From the NCBI RefSeq assembly GCF_012932915.1, contig NZ_VCQU01000008.1, forward strand, positions 276,578 through 340,577: a stretch of 64,000 bases of DNA. Direction: 5' to 3'. Within the stretch, counting starts at the first letter, position 1, and each line of letters starts with the position of its first letter. The notes under the pieces are model-generated. The model was given only the letters and a program-made list of their open reading frames with translations. It made no database searches and was not told the origin of the DNA. The DNA comes from Antrihabitans stalactiti (lineage in GTDB: Bacteria; Actinomycetota; Actinomycetes; Mycobacteriales; Mycobacteriaceae). A program made the translations under genes and the position numbers. This document shows, piece by piece, positions 18,487 through 29,685 of this stretch.

Positions 18487-21400
18487 GACTTCACCCCTTG
18501 GTCTGGCGGCTCGGCGAGTTCAGATCCGCCGAGATCGTCGCCAACGTCGGAATCGGCCGTGTCGGCGCTGGCACCATCGTCGGAGGTTGTGAAGGACCAG
18601 GCCGGGGCTCCGAACATCGGGTTGGTAAGCTCGCCGCCCCCAGGCAGCACGAGGTTGATCTCGTTCTCGGTCTCGCGCATCGAGAAGCCAACAGTTGTAT
18701 CTGTCCACCGACCCTCACCAGCCTTGGTTAGGAGACCGACAAGGCGTTGCTGGCCATCGGATCCGGTGTCGTAACCCAAGCGGGTCGAGCCTGCCTTCCG
18801 TTGATTCCAGATGTCTGTGAGGCGCCGGATCCGCTCGGCCAGATAGCTGCGCCCGCGCGCACCGGCTATCGCATCGGCGCGAGTCAGCATCCGATCAACG
18901 ACTTTGGCCACCTCTGTGCCCTCAAGATCCACGTCCTGCGCGTCACCGTTTCGAGAATGGCTGTCGGCGATGTTTCGAACTGCTGCAACGAAAGTGGCGG
19001 TGGTACCACGATCCAGTGCGCGACGCGTAAAGGGGGTCACTGACAGTGCTTCCACCTGCCGGTAAAAGGTTGCGTGGTAGTGCTCGAAGTCTTCGTAATG
19101 AGCAAGATCGCGCGGTCGGGTCCAGTTGTAGAGCGTGACGACCAGCCCAGGTCGCTTGGAATCGCGACCCACACGCGAGGATGCCTGGATGTATTCGGCG
19201 GTGTTTTTCGGCTGACCGGTGACCACCATCAACCCCCAGCGTGAAACGTCGACGCCAACTTGCAACATCGACGTCGCGAGTACAACGTCCACCGGTGTCG
19301 TATCTGCGCGACTCCGCGCACTCCATTTGTCTGCAATAGGGTGCGTCGCCGTCCGGTCTTTGTTCGCCGGCAGCTTCTTGTTCGCTTGCATGACGTCGCG
19401 AATGTTTTCGAGGATTGCGCGGCGGCGCTCGCTCGTATCGACGTCCGGATCGAAGCCGATTTCTAGTTGCTTGAGTACCTCGCTGATGTCTCCCGAAGAG
19501 ATGCGGGATGTCAGTTCTTGCGTATTGAGCATCTGGGTGCCGCTGATAATTCGGTCGGACAGGCCGCGCGCGCGACCTCTGCGACGAACACGGGTTGTCA
19601 CGTCGTCGTCGATGTAGCGCCGCATTCCCGCTAGCTCACGCGTGGCATTGAAGTAGCCGACCAATGTCATGTAAGGGTCGGCGGCTTGACCGTGGCGGTC
19701 GAACAAGGTCTGACCGGCCAGCAAAAGGACCTCGGCGAGCCGTATTTCAGCCGACTTGAGTCGCACACCGTGTGCGCAGACCCCGAGATAGCGGCGGCCG
19801 GGATTTTCCGCGGTGACCGGAATTTGGGCGGAGAAGAACGTGTCGGCGATGTCGATCACCTGCGGAGGGAAGATTTCCAGATCGCGACCGAAAACCCCGC
19901 GAACCTGGTCGGCGGCACGCTTAGTAGTCGCGGTCGATGCGACAATCTTTGGCCCAGTCTCGTTGCCCGACGGCGTCGTCCACGTTGTCAGTTGGTCGAC
20001 TGCCGCCTCGAACAAGCCGACTGTCGTGCCAAGTGCTCCGGATATTAGATGCAGCTCGTCCTGGATGATGAGGTCAGGCGGCCGCAGACGAATTGTTGGC
20101 TCGCTCGCGACGGCTGGCAGATTGCCCTTCTTGTTGTGCCTTCCGCCGCAACCGATCTTTGCGTCGAGATCGTGGTGTCGATAGCCGTGCCGAGGGCATC
20201 GTTCCCGCACGCGCCCGAACAGCAGTCCAGCGAATCCGCGCCAAGGTAGCTGCGCCAGTTTGTCGACGGTCGCGATGACAAGACTCGGAAGATACCGGTA
20301 GATCTCCTCATCCACGGTGAGAATGGGTAGCCCCTCGGCGGATTGAGTGCGCGAGAAAGGACATGAGGTGGCGCCCTCCGCGTTACTGCAGAAGAGCAGC
20401 ACTCGACGGGCATCCGCGCGGGCGAGTAGGTCGCGGTGGGCGAGGAGGCGGGTTCCACACCAAGGGCACCTCAGTGTCTGCAGCACGCTCGTGCGCTTGC
20501 CTTCGCCGGCCTCGCGAGCTTCGGCGATTTGGTCCTCGGCATCCTTGTACCAATTGGGGGATACGCCGCCGCCAACCCACAAACCGATGCGGAATGGCTC
20601 CTTTCCCCAAGTCTGCTCGTCTTCTTGACGGATCACTTCACATGCGCAGACAAGTGCTGCCGCGCGCTGAAACTGTTGCGCCGTTAGCAGCCGAAGTGTG
20701 TAGCGCATCAACACCGCGACTCCGGCTGCTCCACTTCGCGCCAGTTCGCCGGCTCCAATCACTTTTTGCATGCGCCGAATCGCGAACGTGTACGCGGTCA
20801 GCCCCAGGTACGCCTCCGTCTTTCCGCCGCCCGTCGGGAAGAAAAGCAAGTCGACTGTGGCGGTGGCTGCGGCTGCGCGTTCGGGATTGTCGGGGTCGGT
20901 GAGAGGCTGCAGGTTAAGCAGGACGAACGCCAACTGAAACGGCCGCCACATAGCGGCCTTGGGGCCGCGGCTGTTTACCTCGTCGAGTGCGTCAGCGTAG
21001 CCCACGGCAGAACCCTCCCGAATACGGCCGATCTCTGTCCGCCGTCTTTGGTCAGCCATGGCTCGGTTCGCGAAATGGAACGCACGCAACGCATCTGCGT
21101 GGCGAGGGTTGTCTGCGTCGGTGAGTAGCACGATGCCTGAGCGGATCCGGTTGGCGGCGCGACGGGCGTTGAGGATCGCTGTCTGTGCGGCGGGACGCAA
21201 CGCATCCGGTAGATCGGCGACATCCGCTTCTTGCTTGTTTAGCCAATCATCGTAACCGTCAGCGAGTGGGGTGAGTCCGATGCGGAGGTTTTCGGCACTA
21301 GCCGTGGCGAGCTCGTCCATTCTCAATTCAACCGCGGCAAGGGGGCTTCCTTCCGTGACGTCAGCGTTGGTCGAGGCAACGTCATACGTAGGAAGCCATG

Positions 21401-22334
21401 TGGTTTCGAGTTTGTCGGCGCGTCTTGAGTTGTCGGCAACATACGCATGAACTGCGACGTTGCGGCCCGCCGCAAATTTGAGGTTCTTCCGGTAGAGCAG
21501 CCGCAAGTGCAGCTCTTCGGGGTCGTCGTCGCTAACCGGCGCGCTATCGAGTGGATCGTCTATGGGGAGGAACACTGGCGAGGCGCCGTCGAGAGCGGTG
21601 ACGGAGAGTGCGGTCTGGAACAGCCAGGAGGTGTCCTTGTTTGTGGGCGCCTCAAGCTGGTTGTTAATGAGCGTCAACTCGACAGTGCGCGAGTACTCCT
21701 TCTCCCGGACTGCGACGGCGAGATACACACACGGTGTATCCGGATCGGTCGCCGTCAGTGGAATCCGCTGGTCGCCCTCGTCATCCACTCGGACTTCGCG
21801 TGTGAATGAGATCGGTTCGCGCCCCCAAACAGTTCGTTTCTTGCCGTCGTCGTCCTCGGTCTCGTGCTTGCCGTAGATTCCCCAGGACGACGTCACCGCG
21901 ATCGCTCGGGTGGCTGCATCGAGGCAGAAGGACAAGCCCATCGAAGACGCCCAGATGCGGCCGAGATTCTGCGTTGTAAGGACTTCGGGAAGCTCGCCGC
22001 CCTCCTCACCTCGGGCATCGCCGCTCACACCCGCCTCAGTGTCCGCCATCTCGTTTGCATCGTCGAGGCTGGATTCCGGCTGATGGCGAGGGCCAAGCAT
22101 TCCAACCAGGTAACGCTCGCGTGGTCCTGCCGAGCGAGGCGGGAACCGTTCGGTTCCGCCGTCCCAAGGACCCAATAAATCCCGCGCGATCAGCTCTTGC
22201 AGCTCGCTACGAACCTCGAAGCTCCCCGCATTTTCAAAGGCTTGTGGAATAGCCAGGGGCGGGAGAAGGTACTCCGGCTGTCCGGACTCTGCTGCGTCAT
22301 CACTGGGGGCACCGATTTTGGAGTTTGGCGGCAT
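18483..22334 (-). CDS. drmA: DISARM helicase DrmA
   Basis: A 1283-aa SF2 helicase. Features are Walker A PTGGGKTEAY near residue 500, a QDELHLISG Walker B near residue 758, TATTKRAADQ, then the second motor with TSMLQVGVDVSRWG and QASSRVGRDSKRPG near residue 1055. The N-terminal block (SEVRSELQELIARDLLGPWDG-like) is typical of DrmA. I chose ATG 22334, which overlaps the drmMI stop (TGATG) with GAGAGG upstream, over an in-frame ATG at 22361. DrmA is the translocating/loading subunit of DISARM and acts with DrmB. Confidence 0.93.
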   Translation of the reverse strand: MPPNSKIGAPSDDAAESGQPEYLLPPLAIPQAFENAGSFEVRSELQELIARDLLGPWDGGTERFPPRSAGPRERYLVGMLGPRHQPESSLDDANEMADTEAGVSGDARGEEGGELPEVLTTQNLGRIWASSMGLSFCLDAATRAIAVTSSWGIYGKHETEDDDGKKRTVWGREPISFTREVRVDDEGDQRIPLTATDPDTPCVYLAVAVREKEYSRTVELTLINNQLEAPTNKDTSWLFQTALSVTALDGASPVFLPIDDPLDSAPVSDDDPEELHLRLLYRKNLKFAAGRNVAVHAYVADNSRRADKLETTWLPTYDVASTNADVTEGSPLAAVELRMDELATASAENLRIGLTPLADGYDDWLNKQEADVADLPDALRPAAQTAILNARRAANRIRSGIVLLTDADNPRHADALRAFHFANRAMADQRRRTEIGRIREGSAVGYADALDEVNSRGPKAAMWRPFQLAFVLLNLQPLTDPDNPERAAAATATVDLLFFPTGGGKTEAYLGLTAYTFAIRRMQKVIGAGELARSGAAGVAVLMRYTLRLLTAQQFQRAAALVCACEVIRQEDEQTWGKEPFRIGLWVGGGVSPNWYKDAEDQIAEAREAGEGKRTSVLQTLRCPWCGTRLLAHRDLLARADARRVLLFCSNAEGATSCPFSRTQSAEGLPILTVDEEIYRYLPSLVIATVDKLAQLPWRGFAGLLFGRVRERCPRHGYRHHDLDAKIGCGGRHNKKGNLPAVASEPTIRLRPPDLIIQDELHLISGALGTTVGLFEAAVDQLTTWTTPSGNETGPKIVASTATTKRAADQVRGVFGRDLEIFPPQVIDIADTFFSAQIPVTAENPGRRYLGVCAHGVRLKSAEIRLAEVLLLAGQTLFDRHGQAADPYMTLVGYFNATRELAGMRRYIDDDVTTRVRRRGRARGLSDRIISGTQMLNTQELTSRISSGDISEVLKQLEIGFDPDVDTSERRRAILENIRDVMQANKKLPANKDRTATHPIADKWSARSRADTTPVDVVLATSMLQVGVDVSRWGLMVVTGQPKNTAEYIQASSRVGRDSKRPGLVVTLYNWTRPRDLAHYEDFEHYHATFYRQVEALSVTPFTRRALDRGTTATFVAAVRNIADSHSRNGDAQDVDLEGTEVAKVVDRMLTRADAIAGARGRSYLAERIRRLTDIWNQRKAGSTRLGYDTGSDGQQRLVGLLTKAGEGRWTDTTVGFSMRETENEINLVLPGGGELTNPMFGAPAWSFTTSDDGASADTADSDVGDDLGGSELAEPPDQGVKS

Positions 22335-25300
22335 CAGAAGAGCCTCTCTTCGTTCCCGCATCGTCGCTCTGTGTCGTGGAGGCCCTGCGCAACCTCGTCC
22401 GCGTAACGATCGTGGTTGAGCTCTAAAAGGCTGTCGAGAATTTCGCGTTGCGCCGCCGGGGCGACTGTGTATCGGACTTCACGCCCGATCTTATGGAACC
22501 CATGGTCGAGCCCGCCGACCTTCGCAACGCGGTCTGCCCACCCGTATGCGCGCACAATAGCCTCATCGATCGCGCGGTGTATGGCACGCAATTCCTTGAT
22601 GTCGGCGTCGGTGCAAGTCGGATCGAAGACGAGATTATACGTTTTAGTCAAGCCGGAGCCTCGCGCAAGCAGTACATCTGCACGAAAGGTGTCGAGATAA
22701 GAGCCGAGATCTCGCATTTCATCGGTAAGAGCAGGCATGGCAAATGTCTGAAAGACGTCCGTAGGTATATAGCGAATTCGAGTTTCAAGCGTGGACCCAC
22801 GCGATTCTACCCACAAAAAGTGGACGGAACTTGAGAGAATTGCGAGCATCGCGGTGTCGTCGGTGGCAAAAACTACGAGCATATGAGAAAAAACTTGCCC
22901 GGTTGGAGCCATCACCGGAATCACTGATCGACTCGTCTGCGCAATAACCACAACTCGGTCGAGATTAGCGATCGCACGCACCATACCGGGCCGTTTGTCG
23001 GCGTACTGCCAATAACGCTGTGGGAGTGGCTTCCGAAGAACGAACTCGCCATTTGCTTTTTTGCGTTGCCTTTCCGGGCGTACGTAATTATCGACGATTT
23101 CGAAAGCCGCTGGGTAGGTCTTTGCGCGACTCTCACTTCAGTCGTGAAAGTCGACAACCCACCGACTGCACGAGCATGTCGGACTAGTATTCAGATCCTG
23201 TCCGTTCAAGTATGGAAACAGCACTTCTCTGTACTTGGGATCCTGTCCAATAAGGGCTCGCGCTGCCGCTGGCTCCATGGTGAATCCGAGGCCGAGGACG
23301 ATGCTTCCCTGGAATGAGATCTCCTGATTCGACGACAACCGGAACGGCTGACCGTTTACCCGTGACGACGCGTCTAGAGCACTGGTAATGCCTTCGACGG
23401 CGACTCCATCCAGCACAAACTTGGCGCCATTACCCACGGGTGCTCGGGTCGTCCACACGGCACAAAACTCCAACGCTGCGGACTTTGACGGCCACGGCCT
23501 ACTTTTAATTGCCTGTCGTATGGACACCCCGTTCCTCACCAGTTGGTCCAATCCAACTTCGCGCGTATCGCCTTGCGACAGAGTGTTCGTCGCGATCAGG
23601 CCTGCCTGCCCGCGACTGTTTAGAAGGACATGTGCGCGCAGTGCAAAGTAAGCAATCATGTCGGCGTTACCTTTGACTCCACCGCCGATGGCGTTTACGA
23701 GGTAGTCCCGGTATGCGGTGCCCATCGGCCCGGTGATTCTCTTGCCTCCGAGAAACGGAGGGTTTCCGATCACTGCGTCAAATCCGCCGCGTTCAAATAC
23801 CTCGGGAAAGGTTAGCGGCCAATGAAGAGGTTTGCGATCGAATCCACCCACGGGCTGGTCCGTTCGCAGCCATTTTGCCAGCTCCGCTCTCACCTCCGCT
23901 TCGTCCCGATCGGCACGTTCGGCCTGGCCCGCGGCCGCGATGGAACCGTCTCGCAGTCCACGTTCTCCGGTGCGTGCGTGTGCCAGCGCTGATCCGACGC
24001 AGAGGTCGGCGAATATCCTAGCCCTGCCGGTTGTTAGGTGTAATCCGTGCAAGATCGATCGCTTGCGGTTCAGACCCTCGAGCGTCGTGCCGTCCACCGT
24101 GGACACCAATCGCCGTGTCTCCGCAGTCTCGGCTACGAGCTCGCGTATTCCAGCAGTGAAGTCGATCAGTCCGCGCTTGTGGATCTCTCGTCCAGCTTGT
24201 GGGTCCATGTGCATGTACTCGAGCTGTTCGATGGATGTTATGCCAAGCAGCGAGTCACCGCTCAAAAGTCGATCATCGAGAAAGGTGAATGGCCGGCGGG
24301 AATCCATGGAGACCAGCCAAAGGGAGAGCTTGGCCATTTCGACGGCCATCGGATTTATGTCGACCCCGTAGAGGCAGTGCTCGATGATCTCTCGACGAGA
24401 CTCCACCACAACGTGGTCGTCTTCAGCAACAATGTTGTCGACCAGGATCCGGCCGCTTGCCCGTTCGTCACCTTCCCGGGTCCAAGCCTCGATCAACCTG
24501 TCGCCGAGGTAACGGGCGGCCGCAACCAGGAACGCTGCTGAGCCCATCGCGATGTCGGCAATTTTCAACTCAAGAATCTCGGAGCTGGGTTTGGGCTTCC
24601 AGTCATCTCTTGCCGCGGTTTGGAGCGGGCCTGGTTCGTAAACAAGGGGCTCGAGCGCGCCCTCGACAACCTGTTCCGCGAGAAAGCGGGGGGTGTAATG
24701 CGTCCCTGTGTTCTTACGTAGAGGCGACTCTGTGACGTATAGCTCTCCCGGCATCACAACAACAGGGAGCCCGCGAAGGTCGGATCGAATGATGCCGTAT
24801 AGCGGCAGTAGGCGCTGGGCCAGTGGATAGTCACCGCGCACCATTGAGAGGAGCCGTTTACGAGCATCCTCGTATTCTGTGCCTGACATGGGCGCCAGAC
24901 GTTTAGCTAGGGCAACGGGTGATCCGATTCCCGACGGGTTGTACTTCTCCGACAGTTTTGCAGCGAAAGCTGAGTTGTCGCCGCATAGCGCGGCGAGGCC
25001 TTCAAGGTCTTGCAGCCGAACCTCTTCTTCGACACCCTCCTTGCCGATCAACCCAAGTACTACGTCGTCGGCGCGAAAGCCGTCAAACGAGAGCAGGCCC
25101 TCATAAACGTAGCCGATCTGTTCAACATCTAGGGCGCGAAACGACAGCGTTCGGCGCTCGCGAAGTTTTCCCTTTCCAATTTGAACAAACTGCACGGCAC
25201 GCAACATGTGCAGCACTGTGCGATCGTCGATATTCAGGGGCAACCACGCGAAAGTATCAGGGTCGAACAGTGATCCGTCGTGCCCGTGCATCGTCAGACG

Positions 25301-26386
25301 CGGATGGTTCACACCGTGATAGACAGCGCCGAAAAGTGCGAGTAGCCGGTGCCAGCCGAGATACGTGTGTTCCAGATCGTCTTCGGATCCATCGAGCGCA
25401 CGCTCCTCCAGCTCAGCACACAGGCGAGCGGCCGAGTACGCCGTCGAGTAAAGGTCGTTATCTGACGGGAGTAATCCGCGTTCCTCGGCAAATAGGAGGA
25501 ACACGACTCGCATCATCACCGATACGGCCCCTCGGTACACGTCGTGCGCATCGATCTGACTCAGGCCGGTCTCGCCCCGTCTCCTCAGCTCACTATCTGC
25601 GCGGCCAATTGCCGCGACCAGCAACTCGACGGCCTGGCGGACCTGCACACCGAGCGCTTCGGTGATCTCTTCTTGAGAGTCCTTACTCCGCTCCAGAAGT
25701 GCACCGAGGCGCTCATTGTCGGGTACTCCAAAGGCCCTGCGCCGGCATAGCAAGGAAACGAATGCACGAACCACATCTCGCTCGCCGGCATCGCCCCAGG
25801 CGACAGCGTCGAACACCGCTGTCGTGGTCACGCCACCCCGGGGAGCCCACACCAACGCCCACCATCGCCCGTCGGTTGCCATGCCGAGTTCGATGTCGTG
25901 GTGACGGCACAGCCTTGCCAAGCGATCTACCGTTGTGGCAGACCAGGGCTCACCCTGAATGCGCGCGGTTGGAGCGGTACCCGATTCGCAAATGATCCCG
26001 AGAATCCGTGTAGTGGTCGGCTTCGCGTCTTCGTCCGGCTCCACGAGTGCGAACGACGGCGTCACCAGACTGTCGTGCTCTGGCACCTCCATCTGCAGAG
26101 CGTCGAGATCGCGTGTGAGGAGCGTGTCGCCCCAACCGAGGAGATCGTGGAGCACGTAGTCGATCCAGGCTTGCTGGCCGCCGCGCGCGTCGGCCTGCCA
26201 TTCACTGTGCGCTCGCCGAAGGCGTTCTCGTTCGGGCTTTTCCAGCGCATCAAGTGTCGGCCATGTCTGCCGAAGTACTGATAGCGAGAGGAACGGGCCG
26301 CTTACCTCTATTAGCCCGAGCCAGTCGCGGTGCTGTTCGGTGCTGTCGGGAACCCTAGGCCGGGCGGGTCGGTGGTATGCGCTCAT
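22334..26386 (-). pseudogene. drmMI: DISARM adenine methyltransferase drmMI, interrupted by in-frame TGA
   Basis: The gene encodes a class 1 DISARM N6-adenine methyltransferase (PglX/Eco57I-like) that marks host DNA as self. The first 1082 codons include a SAM motif (ADIAMGSAAF, about residue 607) and the catalytic NPPF (GNPPFLGG, about residue 872). At 23140-23138 an in-frame TGA follows SRWVVDFHD. Reading straight on in the same frame gives 51 coherent codons (SESRAKTYPAAFEIVDNYVR and so on, then QRYWQYADKRPG) that join without a gap to 216 more residues ending at 22334. Homologues I recall have W-S-E at this point, so TGG to TGA is the likely change. The intact product would be about 1350 aa. 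The truncated form keeps the catalytic core but loses the C-terminal, probably target-recognition, part. A sequencing error or readthrough cannot be excluded. The start overlaps drmD by ATGA. Confidence 0.88.
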
Positions 26387-29300
26387 CGGGTGGCCTCTTT
26401 TGCGGGAATGACGAACACGACGGCGACAGGAAACCTGTGCGGATCTTGATGGCGGTATCGAGCGGAAACGGCATCCAGCTCACGGTCGCGCTCGAACTTC
26501 AAAGCATCGAGGCGCTGCTCCCAGTTCTGGCGGTCGCGTCGGTATTGTGCTCGCTCATCTTTGGACTTCTCCAAATCGGAGCGGCTAAAGAGGGCTTCCT
26601 CCTCCGTGTATTCGTCGGTGTTAAGCGCCGAACGTAGCGTCGCGGAGAATTGTGCGATGACCGAATTGATGCGATCTCGCTCGTCCTTCTCGCGCTGTTC
26701 TAGTTTGCGTTGCAACGATTCCAGACGCGTATTGCTACGCCATTCGATCGCGCCCAGCAAGCCATCGGAGATTCTCGGCCATCGCTCGCTGATCCTGTCC
26801 CATACTGCGTCGGATGCCTGACGGCCGTCAGTCATTGCACGATCGAGGATCCCGCCGAGGGTGGTCAAGTTCTCCAAACGTCGGAAGCGCGCTGATTGTG
26901 GTGCCCACCCGCCAGCGTAAAGCACCTCCTCGTGAAGGCGCAGTCCATCCGCACCGACCAATACGAATCGCGAATATGCGCCCACCAGAACATCTTCGAG
27001 CTCAGGATCGTCGCTGACGACTGCAGTGACTCGCCGAAGGCCCACCTGGTCATTGGAAACCGCAGCCCGGAGCAGTCGTGTGGACATCGCCACGAGCGGG
27101 TGGTTCAGATGGGCCATGACCACGTCGTCACGAATCACGTCGTCGTCACCGCGCATCACGTTCTGGTCAAAGGTAATTGGTAGTTGGTGAATCTGCCCAT
27201 CACGTCCAATTCGAGCGTGGTCGGTGAGCCGCTCGGCCGCTCGCGACCACGAGCCGGTTAGTGTCGGCACGTCGAACATCCCATCCGCCAGATACTTCTC
27301 GTCGAGGTGCACGGCCAGTGGTTGCTGGCGAGCGAGATTGAACGCTGTGTCGACCACCCTTTTCACCCGTTGTGGTGTGATGCCAAGCTCCTCCACGGTT
27401 TGCCGCAGATTCGAATGTAAGCGCCGAACTTGGTCTCGTACATTCGACTCCGCGGCCAAGCGAGCCTTCTTCTTCCCAGCAGATTCCACGTCGAAAGTGG
27501 TTATCTCACCGAGCATTCGACGTTGAACCGCCTCGGAAAGAACGGCGTTGACGGAACCGAGGTCTTCTTCCATTCGAGCCACCTTCGTGGCGACGCGGGA
27601 CAGGAACTCCAGATCAGCTTCGTACGAATCGACGGCCTTCTCCCAGCCCGTCCCGACGAAATGCCGGATGTCAGGCGTCCTGGTTTGCCCATAGCGGTCG
27701 ATGCGCCCGATGCGTTGCTCGAGCTTGTTCGGGTTGAACGGAATGTCGTAGTTGACCAGGCGATGGCAATGACGTTGCAGGTCAATACCTTCACTCGCTG
27801 CATCGGTCGCGAGCAGGATGCGCACGGTGCTTCCTGGCTCGCTTGGATCGCGTTGAAACGCGAGGCGGAGCATTTCGCGTTCGTCTGTTGCCATACCGCC
27901 GTGCAGGGCAGAAACTCGATCAGCGCCAAAGCCGTTCTGCCGCAATAGGCTCATCAACCACAGCTGCGTGTCCCGGTATTCGGTGAATACGACTACGCGT
28001 TCGTTCGTCCATGCCTTTCTGTCCGGCCGGCAGACCGCCTCCAGATATCCGATAAGTTCTTTCGCCTTCGCGTCGGGCCGCGCTTCATGGGCAAGCGCCC
28101 AGTCAAGCATTCGACGAAGCAGCGCGAATTCGTCGTCATCGGCGTCGGGCTGCATTGGCCGGACACGGTTGACAGCATCATCTTCGGCCTCTACCAGTTC
28201 GGCATCGTCGTAGGTGGCGATGTCGTCGAAGAATTCGTCCAACCACTCTGGTGCCTCGTCGCCAATTGGGGCTACCGCTTGAGCGCGGGATCGGAGGGTT
28301 CCGCTGTAGACCTGGACGGTATGTGCGAATGCCGCCGGGCTTGAGAACAGCCGCTTCTTGAGCAGCAGCGTCACCAAGTCCGTGGCTCTGCGGCCGCCAT
28401 TCGTCGTCAGCTTCTTGCGACGCAACCGGGCAAACCGCGTGAGCTCCGCGTGGATCTGCCGCTCGCTCTCGGGGTAATCGACAAGGATGGCTCTCGCCTC
28501 GCGGGCAACGAATCTCGGCGAGCCGTCGGCGTTAACGATGTCACGCTTGAGCCGCCTGACGACGGTGTCCTTGATCGCCTGGGCGTCGGGTTCGACGCCG
28601 CGCGCGAAACGCTGATCGTCGAGGATCTCCAACAGCGCGGTGAAGGACGCCTGATATCCGTTGTGAGGAGTCGCCGACAGGAAGAGCCGGTGTGTGAAAT
28701 GTGGTGCCAGGCGACGGATCAACTTGGTCTGTTGCGAGTCGACCGCGTAAACCTGCCGAGGTGCGGCCGGCGCAACGTGGTGAGCCTCGTCGAGGATTAG
28801 TAGGTCGAACGTTCGCGGATATGTCGGACCGTCAGCCGGAATTACCTCGTCAAGGAGGCGCTGTGCCTTTGCCCCGCGAAGCCACGGCAGGCTCACGATC
28901 GCCTGAGAGTGGATGTTGAAGGGATTCGCCACGCTTCCGTACGTGCGGCGAACGCGCGCGCATTCTTCCGAATCGATGATCGTGAAGTTGAGGCCGAACT
29001 TGTCGGCCATCTCGTCGTGCCATTTCAGTGTCAGGCCCGCCGGGCAGATGATCATGATCCGTTTGGCGCGGTGGCGCAGTAGCAGCTCTTGTGCGACGAG
29101 CCCAGCCTCGATTGTCTTGCCTAAACCCACGTCATCGGCGAGCAAGAGGTTCACACGTGGAGCGTCGACGGCGCGCGCGACAGGTTCGAGCTGGTAGTCC
29201 TCAATTGCGACGCCCGAGCGGAAGGGCGCCTGGAGCGTCTTCACGTCGGCGGATGTGACCGCGGACCAACGCACTGCGTCCAAGAACGCCGCGAGTTGCT

Positions 29301-29541
29301 CGGGTGGATCGAAGCCGTCTCTAGTGACTTCGGGGAGGGACCCGCTTGGGAGCACCGCCGTGCCTGGCTCGACCTCCCAGATCACCTCAAGCGTGTTGCC
29401 GTATTGGCCGTCCTCGACGCTCTGAAGGGCGACGACAGTGTTGGCGTCGGCTGGATCAACTTCGCTGACGATCCATTTCTGACCTCGAACGGAAACTAGC
29501 GCCCCTGGCTCTGGGATCGCTGGAGCGAAGAATGCTGACAT
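26383..29541 (-). CDS. drmD: DISARM SNF2-family helicase DrmD
   Basis: A 1052-aa SNF2/RapA-like ATPase. Walker A is DVGLGKTIEAG at about residues 136-146, DEAHHVAP follows at about residue 260, then SATPHNG. The C-terminal motor shows ATDAASEGIDLQ and NPNKLEQRIGRIDRYGQ. The last 60 residues form a charged coiled-coil-like tail. The longer open frame from 29682 adds 47 low-quality residues; ATG 29541 has a clear TAAGGAAAG ribosome site. DrmD marks class 1 DISARM and is the first large gene of the operon. Confidence 0.92.
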   Translation of the reverse strand: MSAFFAPAIPEPGALVSVRGQKWIVSEVDPADANTVVALQSVEDGQYGNTLEVIWEVEPGTAVLPSGSLPEVTRDGFDPPEQLAAFLDAVRWSAVTSADVKTLQAPFRSGVAIEDYQLEPVARAVDAPRVNLLLADDVGLGKTIEAGLVAQELLLRHRAKRIMIICPAGLTLKWHDEMADKFGLNFTIIDSEECARVRRTYGSVANPFNIHSQAIVSLPWLRGAKAQRLLDEVIPADGPTYPRTFDLLILDEAHHVAPAAPRQVYAVDSQQTKLIRRLAPHFTHRLFLSATPHNGYQASFTALLEILDDQRFARGVEPDAQAIKDTVVRRLKRDIVNADGSPRFVAREARAILVDYPESERQIHAELTRFARLRRKKLTTNGGRRATDLVTLLLKKRLFSSPAAFAHTVQVYSGTLRSRAQAVAPIGDEAPEWLDEFFDDIATYDDAELVEAEDDAVNRVRPMQPDADDDEFALLRRMLDWALAHEARPDAKAKELIGYLEAVCRPDRKAWTNERVVVFTEYRDTQLWLMSLLRQNGFGADRVSALHGGMATDEREMLRLAFQRDPSEPGSTVRILLATDAASEGIDLQRHCHRLVNYDIPFNPNKLEQRIGRIDRYGQTRTPDIRHFVGTGWEKAVDSYEADLEFLSRVATKVARMEEDLGSVNAVLSEAVQRRMLGEITTFDVESAGKKKARLAAESNVRDQVRRLHSNLRQTVEELGITPQRVKRVVDTAFNLARQQPLAVHLDEKYLADGMFDVPTLTGSWSRAAERLTDHARIGRDGQIHQLPITFDQNVMRGDDDVIRDDVVMAHLNHPLVAMSTRLLRAAVSNDQVGLRRVTAVVSDDPELEDVLVGAYSRFVLVGADGLRLHEEVLYAGGWAPQSARFRRLENLTTLGGILDRAMTDGRQASDAVWDRISERWPRISDGLLGAIEWRSNTRLESLQRKLEQREKDERDRINSVIAQFSATLRSALNTDEYTEEEALFSRSDLEKSKDERAQYRRDRQNWEQRLDALKFERDRELDAVSARYRHQDPHRFPVAVVFVIPAKEATR

Positions 29542-29685
29542 TTTGCTTTCCTTACCGAATTCGCACTGCCGGGCGGCGTCCGCGAGAGCCGTTGTGGCCG
29601 AAGGCCCTTCCGCTGCACCACATTGTCGTCGCGGGCGAGTAGCCGCGCATCGCGCCCCCTTTGCAAGGCCCCGTTCAGACACAAC

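Noticed and set aside
15815..29541. BREX system
   Set aside because: The PglX-like methyltransferase might suggest BREX, but no PglZ or BrxL is present, and DrmA, DrmB, DrmC and DrmD are.
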